Shown in pieces: positions 39,673 through 51,203 of a stretch of 64,000 nt of DNA; the stretch's first letter is position 1; every line of letters begins with the position of its first letter. The translations under genes were made by a program, and so were the position numbers. Source of the stretch: Membranipora membranacea (Eukaryota; Bryozoa; Gymnolaemata; Cheilostomatida; Membraniporidae); contig OU612070.1 of assembly GCA_914767715.1 (NCBI GenBank), positions 18,340,025 to 18,404,024 on the forward strand, given 5' to 3'. Under the pieces are notes generated by a model that was not told the DNA's origin, made no database searches, and was given only the letters and a program-made list of their open reading frames with translations.

Positions 39673-41513
39673 AATAAGATCAGCAGGTGCTCTCACCGGG
39701 TGAAGTGTCACTCATATATACAGTGCTGCCGTCTTCTCTCAGTGAACACTTCTCGTACCAAGGAAACTATTCATCCAAGTTAAATGAACTATGTCCAATG
39801 TGTAAAAAGTATCCAAGCGTTTTTTTTTCTGTCTAAGATAATTACTCCCTTGGTGTCAATAACACAAATTTAGAGCATGTAAATTCTCACATCTTATCTT
39901 AAGCTACGTTGAATTGTGTAGCCAATGTGAAATAAATGCCACCGTGTGTAGATAAGACCTGTGTAGGGCGGGTCTAAGACTCAGTCGATAGCGCCAGTTG
40001 TCCCGAGATAGCCCAAATTTCAACTACTCAAGGTATTTCAAAATTAATTTCCAGTGCATATAAATTCAGTAATATGAACTTTCAATAGAAGGATTGCCAA
40101 ACACTACCTACAGAGTAAGTTGAAGATTATTTTATTACACGATTAATAGTATATCTATCCACACAGAACAGCCGACACATTAATAGGATATTGGTAGTTT
40201 AATACAGGAGTATTATTTATCGATCATTGTGGTGCAAATTCATCTAACTATACAAAATATTCTCTCAGAATAATAATAACTCTTTTCATCGCTTTTACTT
40301 TCGACCTGTTGTATCAGCAAATAAACTGAATGTGTCACTTAGTAGGATTTAGCCTAAGTACCCACACACAACAAGTATTAGAACATGATTTCCGATTAAA
40401 TTCTATTCAGGCAACATAAGTCATTTTTGTTTGATAGATAGCACTAATTTAATGGATCAGATAACAAAGGTATATGTAACTCACACCAATATAATTATTA
40501 TTGATTTCAGTATTGGTAAATAACAGAGTCTTAGCAACACTGAGATTGGCTACTCAACTGTGTAAGCACACTGTAATGACATCCTCAAGAACAAAGAAAT
40601 AAATCTGTGCTGTTCCTGATAAACAAACAAAATATAATCACCAGAAAAGCTCACCCTTGTCATCATGTTATTTTAGTCTACCACCATTCTCGAACCAGAT
40701 CATTGGAAAATTTTTTCATTATTATAAGATTGAGGAAACTTTGAAGGTCGCGGTCAATCTGTGCACATTATGAGTGCTATGTCATCAAGAGGTTGTTGCT
40801 ATTTAGTAACGAGACAATATGGTATGGTTAAATGCCTATGTTTACTTTTGTTTGAGGGGAAACCCAATTGAAACCATCCTTCTTTTTATATTCTGAACAT
40901 TTAACTTATGTGCGGTCTCGGTGTTCATATATGTATCACATTTGCACAAGTGAGTTCATCAAGGAGTTTGGGACTGCATTCGTAATCTAGATTTATGGGG
41001 TTATCTCCTACATGAAAATAATGGGACAACTTCCCACTAATATGAATAGAAGTATACATTATTGTCCATGTACGTTAATTAATATTCGACATCTACATTC
41101 TGTGGATATTTTGTTTACAGGGTCTGGAGACTGAGGCATTACGAATACAAAGACGACTGCGTTTTAAACCGCTGATTCATTTGTAAAATATTCAAATATC
41201 CACCCTTTATGAATAAGAAAATTTATAGATCAATACACCATTCTAAAAATAGTTTGTTTGGCACTGTGAAAATTAATTGTGAGGAATATCACAATTGCTT
41301 CTGGAAGGGCTCAGTGGAGTTGAACCAACTTCACCAGTTAACCTCTTTAACCTCACATGCTTCATCAAATTATCACTCTTATATATGATTATTTGTGATA
41401 TGTGAGGTTCAACCAGACCCCTCCTCCAAACAAATGAAGCAGTTGATGCCCTCAATCTCCCATGCTCTCCTTTCATGATAAACACAAACTAGAGAGATAC
41501 ATTGTCTGGCTGA
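39673..41513. other. intergenic region between LRR and SMIM12 genes
   Basis: Contains the 5' flank of the LRR gene (minus strand) on the left and the 3' flank of SMIM12 (also minus) on the right. It is AT-rich and no additional gene can be supported. A short acceptor-plus-ORF stretch at 41121-41186 is discussed under rejected items. Confidence 0.6.
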
Positions 41514-42308
41514 CTAACTGACCATTTTCTTAAGTTTCTCGGGATCATTTGTAAGTAAGCTAGTTTTTGGCAAATCAACTTTACTTTTCAGAGATGGTAT
41601 ATCTAATGGGTCTTTAGTTAAATTCTCCATAAGCCTCTCATCTCGTTTTTCCTGCAAATTCACAATAAGAAGCAATAACATTACCTGACAGATACACATA
41701 CATTATACAGAGGACAGGGCCGAGGCACACAGAGTAAAAGTATGTTCACGTGATTAAACAGACCAAAGCCTTACAAAAACTTGAATAAACATACTGAAAT
41801 GAATCATGGAATTAACTATATCAATGCATTCAATGGAAAAAATGAAATTACATAGGGCCTAGATGTCAGCCAAGCTGATAGTTGAATTTAGCAGCAATCA
41901 GTGACAGATTTGTGATTATTTTTCCACAAAAATTAAATCGCCAGTTTCGGTAGACTCACAACAGTGCTTTTATGTTTTGGTTCAGCATCAGGCCGTAGTC
42001 TATTTTCCACATGATAACCAATGAACCCAATAACCATTGTCACTGGAAGCATTATCTGAGGTGCATATTTCTGAGCCAAACGCCACATCGGGGCTAAATG
42101 AGCCATAACTCTAAAATTAGATGAAATAATCGATTGATATGCGCAACACGAGTTTCTAACTTACAGTCACACTTATACTTTTCTGTTCAGTCTTGTTTCT
42201 GCGGATGTATCCCTCAATATTATAACCAATAACACCAACAACCATAGACACTGGCAGTAAGATGACAGGTCCAGCCTCGACAGCTGCGGCTATTAGGGCA
42301 GGCAGCAT
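41514..42308 (-). CDS. SMIM12: small integral membrane protein 12 with two alternative first coding exons
   Basis: The shared 3' exon 41514-41651 encodes 45 residues from EKRDERLMENL to the stop. Two upstream exons can each join it in phase 0. Proximal 41960-42106 gives 49 residues (94 in all); distal 42165-42308 gives 48 residues (93 in all). Human SMIM12 is about 92. Both exons encode the same plan: a start Met, a hydrophobic segment with LPV-x-MV-x-G-x-IGY, then a basic stretch. The proximal one (APMWRLAQKYAPQIMLP) is closer to the vertebrate N terminus; the distal one keeps EQKSIS, like the vertebrate linker EEKSIS. Joining distal to proximal would break the frame, so they are mutually exclusive. 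Known: a single-pass protein of poorly known function. Inference: tandem exon duplication with separate promoters or exclusive splicing. Confidence 0.85.
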
Positions 42309-43481
42309 ATCTAATGAACTGAGAGAAATATGGGATTCAGTCTCTAATTTCTATTCAGCTTGCCGTAAGGTGTAAAAAGAGTTTTAAAAATCTGAGCAAA
42401 TTTCAACACTCATTGTGTTCCTCAACAACAACAATATAGACAAGCTCCAGTCAGTGGTGTTGGGGAGCCCCAACGGTCCCAAACGACGTTGGGGTAAGAG
42501 TTTTTGTTGTTGGAGTAGGCCCAACGCTCCATCATCAGCGTTGGGGTGGGCTTAACTGCACTTAATGTCCATTCTGATACGTTTTTGTTCTCTTTTATTT
42601 GGGAGTTGTCAAGTACCGCTACAAGGGACGTTTTATTCCAGTCTCCTTTTCCAAAGATAGACCAAAAGTCTTTTTGTTTGAACATACTTCCTGCAATTAT
42701 TACTACCCACCCACAAGATTGATCTGTTGTATGTTCATCTGGATTTCGGCCAGGTCAGTCAAAGGTCATAGCCTAAAATTCACATGTGTACAGTTTTTTG
42801 ATGGGGAGAGTGAACATTTGACCCTATGCTATGGAAATAATCCTATATTCTTGCTAAAGCAAAATCTCAAGCTCAGTGGTTTTCCCATGAGTGTCCATGC
42901 TTTTCCTATTTTTTCAATTGAATAACAACAATCTATTCTGAATTTCAATTCTCCAAGACTAAGAGGTAAGTTAATTCTAATATATTCCATAGTGGATGTA
43001 CTCCTGACCAATAGATTAAGCTTGTTTGGTGGGTGGATAGAGGAAACAGTTGGAGCTTCAATCTCAGTCTCATTCTTCTTTCTCTCTCATTCACCCACCC
43101 TGTGCCCTATTCAATTCAGGTTAATAGACTGGACCCACTCATTCACCACCATCATCATCATACTTGTGTTCTAACTGGTTGTCTCTGTGTGTGATGTTAT
43201 TGGAAATTTGCAGGCACACTGCGCCTAGCAGGTGTTTGTAATGAAGGAATGAAGAAGAGTTGGTTATTCAAAGGACATGTTCATTTTAAGTAGGTTATCT
43301 TAGTGGGATGGGACTGGAAATTCCAGCAGGGCAAATTTTAGCGGCTTCAATCGACCATAGCAAAGCAGTCAAAGCAAGATTGTAAGGGGATTATCACATG
43401 TATAAATGATTACATTATCTCACTGTGAGATGGATAGATTTGCTCCATTTTGCTCTCTTATTATGTGAAAAATTTTCCATC

Positions 43482-43535
43482 GCGGGAGGGCGCTCGGTCG
43501 CCCCTCCCGCACCCGCGTCAGGCTGTTGGCCTGAC
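43482..43535. repeat. GC-rich double hairpin
   Basis: GCGGGAGGGCGCTCGGTCGC plus the following CCCTCCCGC (43482-43510) folds back on itself with one imperfection. GTCAGGC at 43517-43523 pairs with GCCTGAC at 43529-43535. The stretch is strikingly GC-rich against its AT-rich surroundings. Confidence 0.8.
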
Positions 43536-44700
43536 AGGGTTGGGGCAAGAGATATTTCCTCTCAACACCACTGGCTCCAGTCATCATCAAATTAGACCTG
43601 AACTGAATTCTAGCAGCAGAGTACGCTGTAGAGCAAGGATTTGGACTAAACAGAACATATGATGGATGTTCATACCAAGGAGTCAAAGATTTTTACTCTT
43701 TGTTCATACACCATACATGAGGGTGATGATTTAGTAAAACTTAATAAATGATAATAAATATCAATTCAATATATGAAATACATAGTCTTAGCAATATTTC
43801 ATCAAAGAGTCCTTGGTTCCATCAATCATTGGTCTTCTAAGAGAAAAGGCACACCAAAATGAATTACATAAACTACTGGTGACAACACATAACACCTTGC
43901 CTAGCTGCTTACCACAGATTTTACAGATATAACTTCTTTTACTTCTTGATAAAACAGACTTCTCTCTGAAGGGACTGATTTCAGGCACCAGCAGTCCAGC
44001 AATAATTATGACAAAACCTTGACATAATCCTCAACCAATCACACATGTTATTGCATCAAATGGCCAATCAACTTGCAGATTGGATACCAAAAACAATTAG
44101 AGAGTGGACTAACATTATTTTTAGAGAGAAGACAACTTCGACAAAATGTTGACAATGGTAGAGAATAGTATACTACTTGAGAGTTATCCTAGTTGTGTCC
44201 GATAACCAATGAACTCGGGAGTAGTCATTGACATAACTGATATCCATACTCTAGTCTATGGTGAAATTTCGACTGAGTAATGAGTGAATCTCATGCTACA
44301 ATATGTGCTTTAGACTTGAGACAATCACATCTAGGAGAAATTAAGCAAGACAATAATAATGTTACAAAAACTAGTACTGAAATGAAAACACTTTTTGCGC
44401 TGAGCTGCCATATAGATCAACTCGGAACAGCCGAGCCCCGGACCCTGATTTTCTGTTATCAGTTTCCTCTGCTCTTGCTGTTCACCATCATTGCTCTGTG
44501 ATCGACTTATAGCGGGACATTTACCTTCCTTTCATTACTCTAGAATTGACTGACAGACCCAAGTACACTAGCAACTCGTCACAAATTATGTTTTTGTATT
44601 AGGACGTCAACTAAATTTGTCTCAATTTTTATACTAATGCAATATATTAAAAACATTTCGCAGATGCTAGATTTTCAGAGCTCTTTCAGGACAACGTCAT

Positions 44701-44857
44701 ATTGTAGACCACAGCGCCGGACATAATGTATTGTAGATCACAGCGCCGGACATATAATGTATTGTAGACCACAGCGCCGGACATATAATGTATTGTAGAC
44801 CACAGCGCCGGACATATTATGTATTGTAGACCACAGCGCCGAACATATAATGTATTG
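44701..44857. repeat. 31-bp tandem array, five copies
   Basis: Units start at 44701 (29 bp), 44730, 44761, 44792 and 44823 (31 bp each) and end in a partial unit at 44857. Each contains CCACAGCGCCGGACATA, with at most two changes between copies. The unit is not a multiple of three and encodes nothing. Confidence 0.95.
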
Positions 44858-46032
44858 CCATATGTCCTTAAAAGAGAATATAGCGGTTTCTCCTGCCTAA
44901 ATTGTTGTTACCGTTAAGCAAAGACAATTAAGTCATTTAATTTTTTTGGAGAGATAATTGCAACTTCATCGATTTGAAGGTTATTGCAATGCGGCAAGTC
45001 ATTGTCGGTATTTACTTTCCTGGTCAGCTAGGGTGATGTGAAGTCTCTCCAACCCCCAACAACAAAATCCAATATCCAAGGGGTAGCAAAATGCATATGT
45101 AGTCAAAATAAGACAATATAGAGCTGTCCTCTTTATGGCAATGAACAAAATACAATAAAAGCAGTTAAATTATAACAATACTGGAATAAAGCGGAGTAAA
45201 GCTGATCCAAGCTATTGTCTTATTGTGCTGTTCAACATTCGAACTTGAGCCGCACACACTAACAAGAGAAGAGAGATTCATTGGTAAATATATATGCATG
45301 CTGTTGATAAATACTTTGTTAATTGATGAATATAGTATGGCTTTATTATGTTCTCATCTTCAGATGAGATTACAGCAGCCATGAGACATTATAAATCACT
45401 ATTATCTACACAGCGCCATCGGCTCTACTATTACATTTAATTTATGATGGAAAAAGTCTGCTACAAAAGATCTGTATCAGGTGTCTATTGATGGAGATTA
45501 TTTTATTTTGACTGCCTCCCTGAACGCCATTGTTGAATACTTCCTCGTTTCACCCTCGTGACATGACTCGGCGGTCCTATCTTATACACCTACATTGTTT
45601 GAATGATAAGATATTGATAAGCCATTGTGATATACTGAGAAATGGAAATGCGTTTAGATTGGGAATCAGGAGTTGAGGTACAACGTTCAATGCCTCTTGT
45701 GATTTCCTTGGTTTTCGTTCAACAGGAAGGACCGTAGATTATAAGTCTCTGGTATTGTGACGATCACCTATCTCCTTTACAGAGAATCATCAAGCTGCAC
45801 CTCTTCATTTACAGTTAGTAAGTATCTGCTTATTACAAAATGTGTAACTACTAACTATATTTTTTCTTCATAGGGTTGGTCAGTATATGAAAATAACCAA
45901 CTTGTTCAATTTGATCTTCTCTATAAGCTTCTGAATCTATTGGTCATTAGGCCTTCGAGAGAGTAAGTTTTACATCATGTTGAAGGGTGTAAAATAAAAG
46001 AACAAACAATTTGTTTATTTTAGTCATCAACA

Positions 46033-49000
46033 ATGGCCGAGGGAGCTCCGCGAGTAGATACCATAAAATGTGGAATCTGTTGTGAGGAAGAGGGGTATAT
46101 TATAAATCCTCTCAGACTTCCCTGCTCATGTAAAGGTGTATACTGTGAGTTGTGTCTGTCTAAGCAAGCTTCTCAATACGGCAAGAGAGCGTGTAATCAC
46201 TGCAAGTAAGTTATGTGATGTACAAAACAAAATCACTAAGCAACTTCCTTGCCATTCTAAGTGCATTGTGGTACATCCATCATCATTCGTTATTCTTGTG
46301 CCAATACAAGTTTTACTACCTGTCAGCTCCACTAAATCCTACCACAAAAACCACTACGTACGTACGCTCTGGTTCCGTACTCCTCAGACTTAGAGTCTGC
46401 ACTATCACTATTACTATACCTATTCATCTGATACGTAAAATACACTGTCACCATGCATATAATGAGATTCCAAGAATACAAAATGAGCCCTTGTTTTATA
46501 AAGAGAAGAATATGAGACACCTATAATAAATCTCCCGCCGGCTGTTGAGACGTATTGTGATCCTTGTAAAGGGAATGGTGAACCTAAGAAGACAGCAAAC
46601 ACGTACTGTATGAGATGTGATAGGAAGTACTGCGCCAACCACTCTGAGGTAAGTTAGGTTAAGTTAAGTATTCAAACTCTGCCCGGGTGCTTGTAATGAC
46701 ATTCGTTTATCAACAACAAAATGCACTCTTTTTATCAATAACAGACTGAAAATCCCTCCAACACCAGAGGACAATCTTTATCAATGTTTTATGAGCTGTG
46801 TTTTTAGTATTCCTTGTTCCCTCATTTTTCGGAACTGTAGCTACTTGTTGTTATTCGTATTTGCAAAAGAAAGTTTGCCACTATTTCCTATTATTTAATC
46901 GTCTTGGTAATGAATTAGAACAGGACTGATAGTTACTAAGACTGTATTTTGACAGATAAGTCTGGTGGTTTCTGGTAACAGATATTCTGTTTTATTTCCT
47001 CTTCGCTCAGACTCATCAGGAGGTAAATGGTAACCATCCAGTGACAGATATAGGAGCCTACAGAAGAGCAGCTTTCTCTGGACAGCTCAGATACTGTCCC
47101 ACCCATCACACAGAACCTCTGACCATGGGCTGTAAAACGTGCTGGCTCATAATCTGTCCTCTTTGTATCTCAACTGAAAAGAAATGTTCTAAAGGTAAGT
47201 GATGTGTATGAGACATGTCAGCATATATCTCGTGTATAATGTGTGTGATGTTGTACGATGTTTGTATATCACCCAGATTCTATTCACGAGGTCAGGGGAA
47301 AAGACTCACAATTTAATGTTTCATTCCTACAGACTACATTTATTTCACTCGACTAATCTGATTTAATCCAAGTCTGTATAGCAAGATCCGTCTCAGTACA
47401 AAGCTATCAGTGGAGTGTCCTTTCTACTAGCCGCCAGCCTTTGGGATGGCCATACAAGTCATATAATTCTCATATGAGTAAATGAGTAATTTAGCTGTAC
47501 AGTAAACAGCTATAGGTAGAACTCCTTTCCCATCTCGCTTTTTTTCTCTTATTTTTTTTTTCGGTTTTATTTTTGTTGTTGTGAGTGTCTTACTTTCTGT
47601 TTTGTTTGTTTTTGTTTTAATAAAGTAGGTTGAGTAATAACAATGTAGTTGGTACAAAAGTATAATATGATTCCTCAATACAAAATATGATAGAAGTCTG
47701 CACTATCTGTTTGCCGCTATGTGACTTACTGGTTTCTGGTACTCCAACCAGGGAGTTTGGGACCGCTCCCTACATGTAAAATGGGAGTTGCTTTCACTTT
47801 ATATGAGGCGGGGCAACTCAAAAGTAATATGTGATGGTTTTTAGAATTTGGTTAATATTCAATATAACAATATCAGGGTTGAAAAATTAATATGTTCTTG
47901 TATCAAAAGCAGTTGTCGGCGTACAAAGAGTCCACTCCAAAGAGCTGACGTGCCTTGGACCCCAGCGCACTCAAATCATTCAGCCATTCAAGAGAAATTA
48001 TCTGGGTACCGCTGCTTCTACATATTCAGCCTCCAGTGGTCCTTGGCGAGGTCATCTGATTTATATGTTACAATGTGCATGAGACATGTCAGTTGAGTTG
48101 AGTTGAGCAACAGTAACACAAGGGTTAGACCGGTTTTGTTTTGCTGAGACGGCTTTGGTGAAAAATATGGTTTACACTCTTTTTTAAATTTACATCATTT
48201 CCATCATTTTTTAGGTCTTGGCGGTAATCATAGTTTTATGGCTCTTGTGGAGATTTCTGAAGCACTAACAAAGTATTTAGAGCCAGTAAAGCAGAAAGCA
48301 GAAGATCGGTTTGATGATATCTCAGCTATTGTGAAGAAGACAGCCAGCCATCTAGTCGACTGGGATGCGGAGACCGAAGCATCTGTCAAAGTTCTACACA
48401 AAAGAAGAAGCGTCCAAGTAAAATCTTCTGCTTGAATTATCTTGAATATCATAATATCACTCATATTTGTATATTGCAGCCAATGTGGATATGTGAGCCT
48501 ATCACATTGTGCACACTTCTCCCACGCATCTGTTGCTCTACTCAAACTAAAAACAAGAAAATGATAAGTTAAAAATAAAGTTTCTCACTGAGAGTTTCAA
48601 TATTATTCTTTTTCAACCAATCACTTGTGACTCTAGTATTGATTTGTTGTTTATCTTTAACAGATAGACGCGATTAAAATGAAATATGCGGAACTAGAAA
48701 CACATTACAGAGCATCCAGGGATGGTAGTAGGGACAAAGTGACTGGGTTCTCAGAAGTTGCACACGAAAAGCTGGCACATCTCAACGACAGACTGATGAC
48801 GTTACGAACAGAGATCTCCAACTCCCATGTGGTAAGAAAATACAAAACAAGCAGTTATCTGTGTCACCAATGGCAATTGTATTATCCTTATATTGTGGAT
48901 ATTCCGACTTGAATGGCTCATAAGTCACAGACTCATGTGCCACCCCAAGTTACTGATGAGACACAACTAGCACTATTTGAAACCTCGGGTGGAGAACAAA

Positions 49001-50626
49001 AGTTGGGTATCTTAGACGAGCAAAAACGGCTGTTATAAATATCCGCTCCACACAAGAGGAAACAAATTTGTTCTTTTTCAGGTTGACTTGATACAAAATA
49101 GAAAAGAGATAAAAGAAGGATTTAACAGATTATCTCTGGAGGAATACCCTGCCATAGTTATTGACAACCAAACCGAATTGTTGTACAAAGGTGATGTGAT
49201 CTCTAATAGCCTTATCTCAAAGGACCCTCTTTGGGGGGCCTTTGTGAGATAAGGTAAAAAAAAAGATTTGAAAAAAACTTTCTTTGTTACAAATAAATTC
49301 ATGGCGTGGTAATGTTTGTCTATTGAATACCTAATAAAGCAGAGAAAATTCCAATCTCAACTGATTTGAGTCTGAGATTGGGTTGTTTGTACATGTTGTC
49401 TGTGTTTCCAGGAGAAGAAGTCAGAGATATAGAAATGAAAATGGGCATACTTGAAGATCTCTATATCGGACCAAACGAACAAGAGAGAGATCGCGATCAA
49501 GACAAACAATGTCCGACACATATCGAGCTCATCAAGCAGGTGCCTGTTGGACCATTACCAACCTCGGTGCACCATTACAACGAATATACATTTGTAGGTC
49601 ACAATGATGGCTCAGTATCTCGAATTGACCCAGATGGAATAGTAACACCATTCACTAAATTGATGAGCAGGGTAACAGGAATTGTAGCCCATTGTGGCAG
49701 GCTCTACACGTTACAGAAAGGCAATCCCTATAGAGTATATGTGCATGACCTAACAGGTCGACAGCTCACTTACTGGAATCACCCAGATCATGGTAACACT
49801 TCGTCTAGAGCTTTGACTATACTTAATAATAGGCTTGTTATCGCAAACCGAACAAAGAAGAGTTTCACTATCTATTCTCTGACAGGCGAACGTATCCAGG
49901 ATGTTAAATGCGGTCACATATTTAACGATTTTATGTCAATCTGTCTGACAAATGAAAATTCGCTAATCATGGCAAACTGCCGTGGAGATTACAAGCCCGA
50001 GCTGTACAAAGTCAATTTTACGACTGGTAAAGTCGAGTGGAGGTCTGCAGTGGTTAAGAATCCTATAGGAGTGACCATGCACGGCAACCACTATACTCTT
50101 GTCACCTCATTCACGTCAACCAAGCAATGGAGAATATGGGTACTAGATCAAAGAACAGGTCAGACAGACATACATTTAACATGAGATGCCTTTCAATTAA
50201 AAACCGCCAAAAATCGCTATCTGATTTAGTGAGATCTACTAGGGGTCTCATTCCTAAATACATTTTGAAGTATTCGATATTGAAATAGCATAATTGAAAG
50301 ACCATGAGGGTGAAGATTGAAAGATTGAAATTGAAAGTTCCCACAGGTCATGACTCATTCTCATTTACATTTCAGGCTAGCATTATAGTAATATCATAAC
50401 CACCACCATAAGTTAACTCTGGTCTAGTCAAGTATACCCTTGTCTTGATTGCTGACATATTACATGTATACGCTCTTTTGCAGGTCTGCGGTTGAGAGAA
50501 TTAGCTGACGCTATAAGAGAGAAGTCATCACCAGTATATGATATGTGTCTGGATGGTGACACATTAATAGTACCCAGATATAACGAGAATACTATACTCT
50601 ATTATAAACTCATGTATTATTATTGA
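46033..50626 (+). CDS. TRIM-like RING/B-box/coiled-coil protein with C-terminal beta-propeller
   Basis: Exons 46033-46205, 46504-46648, 47011-47194, 48215-48417, 48664-48831, 49082-49190, 49412-50158 and 50484-50626 (TGA 50624-50626) join in phase to 623 residues. Seen: a RING-like finger at 13-57 (C13, C16, C31, C33, C38, C41, C54, C57); a first B-box-like cluster at 76-115 (C76, C79, C93, C96, C101, H104, H108, H115); a second at 135-173 (C135, H138, C147, C150, C155, C158, H173); helical, Lys/Glu-rich coiled-coil sequence about 180-320; and a region from about 355 with repeating strand patterns that reads as an NHL/YWTD-type propeller. Known: proteins of this plan are usually E3 ubiquitin ligases that bind targets or RNA through the propeller. 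Most of the propeller is on one 747-bp exon. It is convergent with MOCS1, with 577 bp between stops. Confidence 0.85.
49210..49254. repeat. imperfect hairpin just after a splice donor
   Basis: CCTTATCTCAAAGGACCCTC pairs imperfectly with the following GGGGGGCCTTTGTGAGATAAGG. It starts about 20 bp after the donor of exon 6 of the TRIM-like gene and could influence splicing of that short intron; this is inference. Confidence 0.75.
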
Positions 50627-51203
50627 ACTCTGCACTGAAAACGTAACGTTATAACTTAATTATAATAATGAAAGAAAACATAAACCTGTAAGGAAACTTA
50701 TTTTATTAGTTTTTCTCCTTCTGAAAAATTTGTATTCTTTTTATGTACTAATTTTTGTGCGTATTCTTAATCAGAGTTAGGCTACAGGGGCTCGTAACTC
50801 TTAATATATAACAGCTTGCGGGAGCGGTCAAGGTTAAACCTTTTGATAGTTTGGGAAATCAGAAATATTGAATTTTGTCTTAGATCATCATCTGCTGGTC
50901 TACATCATAGCCTTATTCTTATTACTATTATACATTGTATTATTATAATTGAGTTATTTTTCTTGTACAATCAGCAGATAATATAACAAAACAAACCAAG
51001 ACAACCAGGTGATTTGTGAAATTTTAGATTTGGTTAAACAAGGCAAACAGGAAAATAACCTTTCTATTCTGTTTTCAATTAGACTGCAAGTTTATTGATC
51101 GCTTAAAACTAAATATTGGTAAACCAATATTCTACAAAATTAACGATACCTGTCCAAAATCATTTACAAGTAGAAAAGAAATAAATCAGTCTATATGAGA
51201 AAA
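50627..51203. other. convergent 3' flanks of TRIM-like and MOCS1 genes
   Basis: Short AT-rich spacer between two stop codons facing each other. TTTATT at 51091-51096 gives AATAAA on the minus strand about 110 bp after the MOCS1 stop and is its likely poly(A) signal. No clear canonical signal was found for the TRIM-like gene. Confidence 0.7.

Larger units (their letters stand above)
42309..46032. other. intergenic region between divergent SMIM12 and TRIM-like genes
   Basis: Holds the upstream regions of both divergent genes. Features seen: GTTGGGG-rich repeats near 42450-42560, a GC-rich double hairpin at 43482-43535, and a 31-bp tandem array at 44701-44857. No exon chain is supported. Confidence 0.6.

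Noticed and set aside
41121-41186. Possible plus-strand terminal exon (TTTACAG acceptor followed by 22 codons and TAA)
   Set aside because: No upstream exon with matching phase or donor was found on the plus strand, and a second frame is equally open. Without transcripts it cannot be supported.
42422-42925. Overlapping ORFs on both strands near the SMIM12 start
   Set aside because: They contain GTTGGGG repeats and low-complexity sequence, with no family resemblance and no consistent splice pattern.
44701-44857. CRISPR-like array
   Set aside because: The units are contiguous with no unique spacers, in an animal genome; it is a minisatellite.
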